Shown here: piece after piece, positions 7,060 to 11,893 of the stretch
How the letters are laid out: each line of letters opens with the position of its first letter
Numbering within the stretch: the stretch's first letter is position 1
NCBI GenBank assembly: GCA_937926845.1
Contig: CALBBS010000093.1
Span: 1-11,893 of the forward strand
Length of the DNA stretch: 11,893 bases
DNA from: an uncultured Atopobium sp.
GTDB taxonomy: Bacteria > Actinomycetota > Coriobacteriia > Coriobacteriales > Atopobiaceae
Direction: 5' to 3'
The notes under the pieces: generated by a model
The model's input: only the letters and a program-made list of their open reading frames with translations
Told to the model about the DNA's origin: nothing
Database searches by the model: none
Made by a program: the position numbers and the translations under genes

Positions 7060-7335
7060 CTACAGACCAATTCTCTCTTCTAGCGCGCTTTCAATAGCCG
7101 CAAGGTCAATGAAGTTATTCAGCACAATGGTGCGCTCTTTAATTCCATCAGGGAAGTTGTCAAAAAGTTCATTAGTTGTAACGTAGTAATCGCCATCAGC
7201 GCCTTGAACGCTACCAAGGTCGATAGTCTCAACAACAATATCTTCCCTATTCCTCTTCTGAAGGATGCTTTCGATATTCATTTTGGCAATGATTGAAGAA
7301 CCGACGCCAAAACCACATACAGCAACAAGTTTCAT
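7060..7335 (-). CDS. PTS EIIB, ascorbate (Ula) family
   Basis: A 91-residue cytoplasmic phosphocarrier of the ascorbate/galactitol type. The N-terminus KLVAVCGFGVGSSIIAK holds the P-loop with the predicted phosphocysteine Cys7. Length is normal for UlaB-like proteins. It follows EIIC by 22 bases, with AGGAG six bases before the ATG, and is the last gene before the terminator. It carries phosphate from EIIA (8682-9149) to the substrate bound by EIIC (7358-8680). The family name need not mean that ascorbate is the substrate: no ulaD, ulaE, ulaF or ulaG genes are nearby. Confidence 0.93.
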   Translation of the reverse strand: MKLVAVCGFGVGSSIIAKMNIESILQKRNREDIVVETIDLGSVQGADGDYYVTTNELFDNFPDGIKERTIVLNNFIDLAAIESALEERIGL

Positions 7336-7357
7336 TATTAACTCCTAAAAAGACTGG

Positions 7358-8680
7358 TTATGCACCAAGTACAAGCATTCTAATAGCCTTGAGCAGATAC
7401 ATTAATGGCATCCATACCAGCGCATAGTCAATGTTGGACCAAGTCACACCAGAGCCAAACATTACGCCAGTCAATGGGTAGAACAGGATAGCTGCCGCAG
7501 AAGTAATTGCACCAGTTACTAAACCTGCAGCAAGAGCACCCTTCCATCCACCAGCCTTGTTACCAAAAACACCCATGACGTTACCGTCAAAGTACATAAT
7601 GATTGGACTTGGGAAAACAATAACTGGAGCGTGAAGAACAATGGTCAAAATGCAAACAAGAATTGCACCAATTGAAGATCCAAGGAAGCCAAACATTCCG
7701 CCCATTGGAGAGAATGGATAGAACGTTGGAGCGTCCAGCGCTGGAACAGCGCCAGGAAGGAACTTGTCAGAAATACCCTTAAATGCTGGAACAATAGAGC
7801 CAACAAACATGCGGACACCCTGAAGCAGAATAACAATACCTGCAGAGAAGGTCCACGCACGAATAACCAGCCACAGAATCCAGTTAGTAGCCTCAGGACC
7901 AGTACCGGACAGAGCCTCGATACCTTCCTGACCAACTGCAAGTCCCATTCCAACAAAGATGATTGGCATCAGGAAGAACAGGACTACCGTGTTGTCCCTA
8001 AACATAGATGCCCACTCAGGAAGCTTCAGCTTATCTGCATCTTCATCTGGGTTAGAGGATCCAACAAACTTACCAACAAAGTGAGCAACAACGGAACCTA
8101 CCTGATCCATAAAACCAAGAGTAATTGCGTCCTGTGTCCACTCCTTTGCAAGCTTTCTGGTAATTGCAGGAGAAAGTGCATAGTAAAGTGCGTTGAGGAT
8201 TGAACCAACTGCAATAATCACAACGCTGTCATCGGTGTTCAGGATTCCTGGAAGCGTAATAGCCATGAAGCATGCGTGGAAAAGTGCAAGATGAGCTGTC
8301 AGATACACGTTCTTAAAGTTGTTGTTAGGAACCAACTTAACAATTACCAAGTGAAGCAGGAATGCAAACAGGAAGATCAGTACGGAATTCCTGCTGAAGC
8401 CCTCCATGGAGAGAACCATTGCACCAGCCGCATCATTAATAGGAAGAGTACCTGCAACTCCAAGGCTGTTATTTAATGCAGTAACTACCTCAGATAGAGA
8501 GCTGAAGATAATTCCTGCGCCAGATGAAAGGACAAGTAGACCAATAACCGTCTTAACAACACCATCAATTACCTGCGGCAACTTTTTATGTTGAAGTAAA
8601 AGTCCCACAAGAGCAAGCAAACCCATAAAAATGGTTTGATTTGTAAAAAGCTGAAATACAAAAACGTTCAAGATGTCCAT
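7358..8680 (-). CDS. PTS EIIC, ascorbate (UlaA/SgaT) family
   Basis: A 440-residue membrane permease of the UlaA/SgaT family, close to the family's usual length. It opens with a short N-terminus and IFMGLLALVGLLLQHK, and has about ten hydrophobic segments. Typical stretches are GLLVLSSGAGII, LVPNNNFKNVYLTAH, FMDQVGSVVAHF, GVRMFVGSIVPAFKGI and VIVFPSPIIMYFDGN. The start is the ATG at 8680, with GGGGAGG six bases upstream; an ATG at 8695 would begin on that ribosome binding site. One base separates it from the EIIA stop. Grouped with 6-phosphogluconate dehydrogenase, it may carry gluconate or a related acid sugar rather than ascorbate; this is inference. Confidence 0.93.
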   Translation of the reverse strand: MDILNVFVFQLFTNQTIFMGLLALVGLLLQHKKLPQVIDGVVKTVIGLLVLSSGAGIIFSSLSEVVTALNNSLGVAGTLPINDAAGAMVLSMEGFSRNSVLIFLFAFLLHLVIVKLVPNNNFKNVYLTAHLALFHACFMAITLPGILNTDDSVVIIAVGSILNALYYALSPAITRKLAKEWTQDAITLGFMDQVGSVVAHFVGKFVGSSNPDEDADKLKLPEWASMFRDNTVVLFFLMPIIFVGMGLAVGQEGIEALSGTGPEATNWILWLVIRAWTFSAGIVILLQGVRMFVGSIVPAFKGISDKFLPGAVPALDAPTFYPFSPMGGMFGFLGSSIGAILVCILTIVLHAPVIVFPSPIIMYFDGNVMGVFGNKAGGWKGALAAGLVTGAITSAAAILFYPLTGVMFGSGVTWSNIDYALVWMPLMYLLKAIRMLVLGA

Positions 8681-8681
8681 A

Positions 8682-9149
8682 CTATGCCTCCCCATTAATA
8701 ACTTTAGATACGTTTAGTGCGTCTTCTTCTGTTCTTGCAGAACGAAGCAGATCAAAATTTGCCTCACTATTGAAGAAAATTACAATCTTCTGAAGAAGCT
8801 CAATATGAGACTCGTCATCTTTTGCTGCCAAAATGACAACGATATCCACAGGGTCATTGTGTTTGCTACCAAATTCGATTGGCTGCGCAAGCGTTGCAAT
8901 TGAAATTGCCGTCTGATGAACTGCGCCACTAGGGCGAGAATGTCCAAGTGCAAGACCAGGAGCCAGAACAATATAAGGTCCAAGCTCGTGTATTGCTGCA
9001 ATCATCTCTTCAATGTAAACAGGAGTGATTGCGTCACGCTTTACTAGTGGAGTTGCAGCTACTTTAAGAGCATCTTCCCAGTCTTTTGCCTCAACGTGAA
9101 ACTGAAGGTCTTCTGGATGAATCTGCAGATGAGAAATACCTTCACTCAT
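8682..9149 (-). CDS. PTS EIIA, ascorbate (UlaC) family
   Basis: A 155-residue cytoplasmic EIIA of the mannitol/fructose-like fold, UlaC subgroup. The signature VLAPGLALGHSRP holds the predicted phosphohistidine His70. The downstream HNDPVDIVVILAAKDDESHIELLQKI is the usual second half of the fold. It takes phosphate from HPr and gives it to the EIIB at 7060-7335. The stop of gnd is one base upstream of its ATG, and GGAGG lies six bases before the ATG inside the end of gnd, so translation is coupled. Confidence 0.94.
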   Translation of the reverse strand: MSEGISHLQIHPEDLQFHVEAKDWEDALKVAATPLVKRDAITPVYIEEMIAAIHELGPYIVLAPGLALGHSRPSGAVHQTAISIATLAQPIEFGSKHNDPVDIVVILAAKDDESHIELLQKIVIFFNSEANFDLLRSARTEEDALNVSKVINGEA

Positions 9150-9150
9150 A

Positions 9151-10056
9151 CTAGGCCTCCTCTGCTACATATGCATGGCCGCCAAAGCCATTGCGAAGTG
9201 CTGCGGTAACCTTATTGGAGAAGTTCTCCTCACCAAGCTTTGAAGCATTTCTCTCAAACAGAGATTGAGCAATTACTGGTACAGGGACATCCTCTGCAAG
9301 AGCCGCTTCAACTGTCCACTTTGCCTCACCAGATGCATCAACAATACCCTTAAAGTCCTTAAGGTTAGGATGAGCTCTGAGCTGCTCTTCAATTAAATCA
9401 ATTAACCATGAACGGATAACGGAACCGTTCTGCCAGTTGCGAGCAACCTGAGCCAAATCATAATCAAACGGGGCCTTCTGCATAACAGCAAAGCCTTCGC
9501 CGATTGCCTCCATCATTCCGTATTCAATTCCATTGTGAACCATCTTCATAAAGTGCCCAGCACCTGCAGGGCCTACGTAGTCGCAGCCGTTTTTAACGGC
9601 AACAGACTCAAAAACATCCTTGAGGTACTCATAGGCGCTTTTATCGCCGCCAGCCATCAAGCAAGCACCATAACGAGCTCCAGACATACCTCCAGATGTT
9701 CCTAAATCAAGGAATCGCACGCCGGATTTTGCTGCCTCTTCTCCATGTCTTATGGAATCCTTGTAGTTCGAATTACCAGCATCAATAAGAATGTCATCCT
9801 TCTCAAGCAGCGGAAGAACCTGAGAAATTGTTGATTCAGTTGCCTCCCCAGAAGGAACCATCATCCAGATAACTCTTGGTGTCTCCAGTGTCTCAACAAG
9901 CTCTGGCAAAGACTCAACAGAAGAAATACCGTGCTTCTCTACTTCCTGACGAGCATCGCAGGAAATATCAAAGCCTTTGACTTCTACCCCATTGTCTTTG
10001 AGATTCAAGGCAAGATTGAAGCCCATCTTTCCCAGTCCGACTAATCCAACTTTCAT
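9151..10056 (-). CDS. gnd: 6-phosphogluconate dehydrogenase, short (YqeC/GndA-like) form
   Basis: A 301-residue cytoplasmic enzyme that oxidatively decarboxylates 6-phosphogluconate to ribulose 5-phosphate. The Rossmann motif GLGKMG is at 7-12; DAGNSNY is at 92-98; the substrate-site motif GTSGGMSGARYG is at 119-130; HFMKMVHNGIEYG (168-180) carries Lys171, Asn175 and Glu178. The C-terminus ends with ALRNGFGGHA. The length matches the short decarboxylating family of about 300 residues, not the 470-residue GntZ/Gnd form. Asp30 at the end of the second strand suggests preference for NAD+ over NADP+. AAGGA precedes the ATG. It leads an operon with an Ula-type PTS, and a divergent RpiR-type gene lies upstream. 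A related beta-hydroxyacid dehydrogenase activity cannot be excluded. Confidence 0.93.
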   Translation of the reverse strand: MKVGLVGLGKMGFNLALNLKDNGVEVKGFDISCDARQEVEKHGISSVESLPELVETLETPRVIWMMVPSGEATESTISQVLPLLEKDDILIDAGNSNYKDSIRHGEEAAKSGVRFLDLGTSGGMSGARYGACLMAGGDKSAYEYLKDVFESVAVKNGCDYVGPAGAGHFMKMVHNGIEYGMMEAIGEGFAVMQKAPFDYDLAQVARNWQNGSVIRSWLIDLIEEQLRAHPNLKDFKGIVDASGEAKWTVEAALAEDVPVPVIAQSLFERNASKLGEENFSNKVTAALRNGFGGHAYVAEEA

Positions 10057-10089
10057 GTTCCTTCTTTCGACGAACTTTCTGTAAGAATT

Positions 10090-10117
10090 ACTATAAAAAT
10101 AATTTTCTACTAGTCAA
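10090..10117 (-). promoter_or_regulatory. Promoter of the 6PGDH/Ula-type PTS operon
   Basis: On the minus strand TTGACT (10117-10112, 5 of 6) is followed after 16 bases by TATAGT (10095-10090, 5 of 6). The predicted start leaves a leader of about 27 bases before the gnd ATG. The -35 ends five bases from a 26-bp palindrome, which places the promoter under likely control of a bound regulator. Confidence 0.75.
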
Positions 10118-10121
10118 TATT

Positions 10122-10147
10122 AGAAAAGAAAAAATTTTTTCTTTTCT
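10122..10147. promoter_or_regulatory. 26-bp perfect palindrome, candidate operator of the RpiR-type regulator
   Basis: The half-site AGAAAAGAAAAAA at 10122-10134 is followed directly by its exact inverse at 10135-10147. It lies between the divergent gnd and RpiR-type genes, next to the gnd -35 and upstream of the regulator. Dimeric RpiR-family proteins bind inverted repeats, so this is the obvious candidate site. The low-complexity A/T make-up means part of the symmetry could be structural rather than a specific site. No strong promoter for the plus-strand regulator could be picked out between here and 10216. Confidence 0.6.
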
Positions 10148-10216
10148 TTTAGTGGTAAATTTTTTAAAGTAGAAGGTGTCTTATTTCGTCGTTTAGCTTT
10201 GATTTAGGAGAATCTC

Positions 10217-11059
10217 ATGGAGTCTTCATACCGCGTAAGGCTTAAATCATTTGAGTCTTCGCTTTCTAAAAAAGAAAAAATGATAGCTTCCTATATTTCT
10301 TCTCATTCACGCGCGGCTTCGCAAATGACCATTAATGAGATGGCACAGACCCTTGGAATGGCCGATTCCACGATTTTTAAATTCACTAGAAAACTTGGCT
10401 ATACAGGATTCAAAGATTTTCACAATGCACTGATTTCTGAAGAATTTGATCCTGCAATTTCAATTCATGAAAACATTTCTGACACCTCTTCCCCACTAGG
10501 CGTGGCTGTAAGCGTTTTTAACTCCTCAATTGATTCCCTCAGTCACACTAAAGAGATGCTTGAGTCCGAAAATCTTGAAGGCGCAGTTAGCTTGATTGTT
10601 TCCAGCAAAACTGTGTTTCTTTTTGGACTTGGTGGAAGCAATATTATTGCTGCAGACGCCTATCACAAGCTGCTCAGATCGCCTCTCAACGTAAAATATG
10701 CGTCCGATTATCACCTGCAGCTCATGGAGGCCAGCCGAGCCACAAAAGATGACTGTGCAATCATTTTCTCTCACACCGGTAGATGTAAAGAGGCTATTCA
10801 ACTTGCCGATTTATTCCAGCAAATTGGCGGTCGTGTGTTAGTCATTACCAGTGATAGAAATTCTCCTCTGGCGAGAAGAGCGGATGTCACGTTACTAACT
10901 ATCTCAGAGGAAACATCATTTAGATCAGAGTCTCTGGCATCAAGAATTGTTCAGCTGGCTCTCATCGACTCTCTCTATACGTCAGTAATGCTTGCAAATC
11001 CACGAAAATCCAAAAGCTCACTACAGAGCATTCGTGATGCGATTGAGCTGACGAGATAG
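10217..11059 (+). CDS. RpiR/MurR-family transcriptional regulator (HTH plus SIS domain)
   Basis: A 280-residue regulator with an N-terminal RpiR-type helix-turn-helix (about 1-75; MTINEMAQTLGMADSTIFKF) and a C-terminal SIS sugar-phosphate-binding domain (about 120-250). The SIS landmarks are FLFGLGGSNIIA near 134-145, IFSHTGRCKEA near 183-193 and VLVITSDRNSPLARRAD near 207-223. GGAG lies six bases before the ATG. It is divergent from the 6-phosphogluconate dehydrogenase/PTS operon with a large palindrome between, so it very likely controls that operon in response to a sugar phosphate such as 6-phosphogluconate (inference). No terminator follows directly: an insertion-sequence end begins about 28 bases after the stop, and the next terminator is at 11321-11351. 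Confidence 0.93.
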   Translation: MESSYRVRLKSFESSLSKKEKMIASYISSHSRAASQMTINEMAQTLGMADSTIFKFTRKLGYTGFKDFHNALISEEFDPAISIHENISDTSSPLGVAVSVFNSSIDSLSHTKEMLESENLEGAVSLIVSSKTVFLFGLGGSNIIAADAYHKLLRSPLNVKYASDYHLQLMEASRATKDDCAIIFSHTGRCKEAIQLADLFQQIGGRVLVITSDRNSPLARRADVTLLTISEETSFRSESLASRIVQLALIDSLYTSVMLANPRKSKSSLQSIRDAIELTR

Positions 11060-11138
11060 CTTTACTAAACTCACTGCACAAACGTAGGTTGTGTCCCAAA
11101 AAGTGGTGTAAGAGAGCATTTCAGTCATTTAAAAGAAG

Positions 11139-11195
11139 TGCGGTTATTTCCTAAAATATAGTCACCACAACCAATTCAGAAAGGAAATAACCGCA
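11139..11195 (+). other. Stem-loop masking the transposase ribosome binding site
   Basis: TGCGGTTATTTCCT (11139-11152) pairs perfectly over 14 bp with AGGAAATAACCGCA (11182-11195), around a 29-base loop. The right arm contains the AGGA ribosome binding site and ends one base before the transposase ATG. In a transcript reading in from outside the element, this would hide the start site. Transposons commonly limit transposase translation this way. Confidence 0.7.
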
Positions 11196-11315
11196 ATGCA
11201 AACTCTACACGAAACTGAACTGTCCTACACCCAAGATCACAAATTAGATCTTAACGGTATGGCACGAACACTGCTTGAAGACTTAGTAAATACCGTAATG
11301 GTCGATGTGATATAA
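11196..11315 (+). pseudogene. IS256-family transposase, 39-codon N-terminal remnant
   Basis: The frame begins MQTLHETELSYTQDH and continues KLDLNGMARTLLEDLVNTVM, the N-terminal style of IS256-family transposases, which are normally about 400 residues long. After Met35 it runs into VDVI and a TAA. The DDE catalytic domain is absent, so it is inactive. AAGGA lies upstream of the ATG inside the masking stem-loop. The deletion joint is probably near 11300. Confidence 0.7.
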
Positions 11316-11355
11316 AAAGCAACACGGAGGCTGCATAACAACCTCCGTGTTTTCT
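11314..11355. terminator. Bidirectional terminator hairpin
   Basis: AACACGGAGG (11321-11330) pairs perfectly with CCTCCGTGTT (11342-11351) around an 11-base loop. On the plus strand TT then C follows the stem's own final T pair. On the minus strand the stem is followed by GCTTTTTATA, the better U-tract. It probably served the decayed minus-strand gene at 11376-11543 and may now also stop transcripts from the RpiR-type gene. Confidence 0.85.
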
Positions 11356-11375
11356 AGCTAGTTAAATGCTTTTAA

Positions 11376-11543
11376 TTAATTCCCTGAAACCCAAACGTCC
11401 TTAGTCCAATATACTGTATGACCCTTAGTCTGAGTTTCACCAGCATTGAAACCACGACCAATATTGCCAGGAAGAACACGCTTACGCCCAGTCTGCTAAG
11501 TAAATGCTTGGTGCTGTGCGTTGTCGTAAGCGCCATTGTAGGC
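11376..11543 (-). pseudogene. Decayed 3' end of an unrecognised minus-strand gene
   Basis: In one minus-strand frame the sequence reads like real protein: YNGAYDNAQHQAFT, then an in-frame TAG (11498-11496), then QTGRKRVLPGNIGRGFNAGE and TQTKGHTVYWTKDVWVSGN, ending in TAA at 11378-11376. It is followed 21 bases later by a terminator in the right orientation. Further upstream the same frame has stops at 11546-11544 and again near 11595, and no start with a ribosome binding site is visible. The residue mix (Gly, Thr, aromatic) suggests a small secreted or surface protein, but I do not recognise the family. I see nothing definite in 11544-11700. Confidence 0.4.
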
Positions 11544-11714
11544 CTATGGGTCACTACCTTGTTTTTTGTTGTTACACCAACAATGAGAATTCTAAATATC
11601 ATTTTTGCATCAAATAGCGTTTTGCTCGCACTTAACTCAACATCGTAGCGTTCATTACTATTTTGATAGATTTATGAAAACATACGCTATTACCAGGTAG
11701 AAGCATCTACGTCT

Positions 11715-11720
11715 TATAAT
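11715..11720 (+). promoter_or_regulatory. Possible -10 box for the restriction gene
   Basis: A perfect TATAAT lies 55 bases before the ATG at 11776. No good -35 is found at 16-18 bases; TTACCA at 11690-11695 is 19 bases away. The region also holds the palindrome TATCGATA a few bases downstream. The assignment is tentative. Confidence 0.35.
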
Positions 11721-11775
11721 CATTATCGATAGCTAAATGTATAACTTTTAACAATTTCAAAGAAAGGTTTCTCCG

Positions 11776-11893
11776 ATGATTTACGATAAAGAAACTTCTT
11801 TTGAAGAAGCTGTCATCACCGTGCTGAAGCAGCACGGATGGGACGATGCGGACGGCGTCCTGCGCTACCCCACCGAGCAGAACCTTATCGAGA
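11776..11893 (+). CDS. hsdR: Type I restriction endonuclease R subunit, N-terminus (cut by window end)
   Basis: Thirty-nine codons are visible, starting MIYDKETSFEEAVITVLKQH and including RYPTEQNLIE. The pattern of FEEAVI, a helix ending in HGW, and YPTEQNLIE is typical of the N-terminus of HsdR-type R subunits, the ATP-dependent motor and nuclease of type I restriction systems. The full protein would run to about 1000 residues beyond the window. AAAGG lies eight bases before the ATG. Composition changes sharply within the gene: the upstream region and first codons are AT-rich, while from about 11820 it is clearly GC-rich, unlike the PTS genes. This suggests acquisition from elsewhere. The other hsd genes are not visible. 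Confidence 0.75.
   Translation, partial: MIYDKETSFEEAVITVLKQHGWDDADGVLRYPTEQNLIE

Larger units (their letters stand above)
11087..11315 (+). mobile_element. Truncated left end of an IS256-family insertion sequence
   Basis: The stretch starting GGTTGTGTCCCAAAAAGTGG at 11087 resembles terminal inverted repeats I know from IS256/Mutator-type elements, and it is followed by a transposase start. Only the left end survives. The similarity to a transposase stops near 11300 and no right terminal repeat is present before the terminator at 11321. Exact outer boundaries and any target duplication cannot be set from the window. The element separates the RpiR-type gene from whatever originally followed it. 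Confidence 0.7.

Noticed and set aside
8681..8695. ATG at 8695 as start of the Ula-type EIIC
   Set aside because: It lies on GGGGAGG, which is correctly spaced for the ATG at 8680, directly after the EIIA stop.
7358..9149. Calling the Ula-family PTS a true ascorbate transporter
   Set aside because: None of the ascorbate-catabolic genes (lactonase, decarboxylase, epimerases) is present, and the partner enzyme acts on 6-phosphogluconate.
11372..11602. Minus-strand open frame of 76 codons overlapping the decayed gene
   Set aside because: It is in a different frame from the protein-like remnant, lacks a ribosome binding site, and its composition gives no recognisable protein.
11418..11648. Plus-strand open frame of 76 codons with a hydrophobic stretch
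   Set aside because: It has no ribosome binding site and overlaps a minus-strand frame that reads far more like protein and is followed by a terminator. The hydrophobic stretch is an antisense artefact of that remnant.

Overview
The window looks like a sugar-uptake region of a Gram-positive bacterium with moderate GC content. It carries strong GGAGG-type ribosome binding sites, tightly packed operons, a degraded IS256-type insertion sequence and the start of a type I restriction gene. The protein styles fit an Atopobium/Lancefieldella/Olsenella-like member of the Coriobacteriia. That placement is an impression from the proteins, not a test; a Firmicute is possible. No tRNA, rRNA or CRISPR array was seen.

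Layout, right to left for the minus-strand genes. (1) 10056-7060 is one operon: a short 6-phosphogluconate dehydrogenase, then EIIA, EIIC and EIIB of an ascorbate-family (Ula-type) PTS, closed by a terminator at 7035-7003. A RpiR/MurR-type regulator (10217-11059, plus strand) is divergent from it, and a perfect 26-bp palindrome sits between the two. (2) 6892-1682 is a second operon: a LicR-type PRD regulator, then EIIA, EIIB and EIIC of a lactose/cellobiose-family PTS, then a MupG/DUF871-family glycosidase, closed by a strong terminator at 1629-1594. (3) 1439-114 is a solo cellobiose-type EIIC with its own promoter. It is a close paralogue of the EIIC in operon 2 but has Asn where that protein has a conserved active-site His. 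(4) 11060-11775 is a scar: the left end of an IS256-family element with a 39-codon transposase stub, a bidirectional terminator, and the decayed 3' end of a minus-strand gene. (5) 11776 to the edge is the N-terminus of a type I restriction endonuclease R subunit.

How the genes may work together. Operon 2 would import a disaccharide as its 6-phosphate and split it with the MupG-like enzyme, the only hydrolase present. Control would come from the regulator's phosphorylatable PRD, EIIB and EIIA domains. The solo EIIC has no EIIA or EIIB of its own and probably borrows theirs. Its promoter region shares a triple GGAATT-like hexamer with the regulator's promoter region, which suggests co-regulation. 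Operon 1 has an economical logic: a PTS that delivers a phosphorylated acid sugar straight to 6-phosphogluconate dehydrogenase. Gluconate is the simplest substrate, giving 6-phosphogluconate and then ribulose 5-phosphate without a separate kinase. This is inference.
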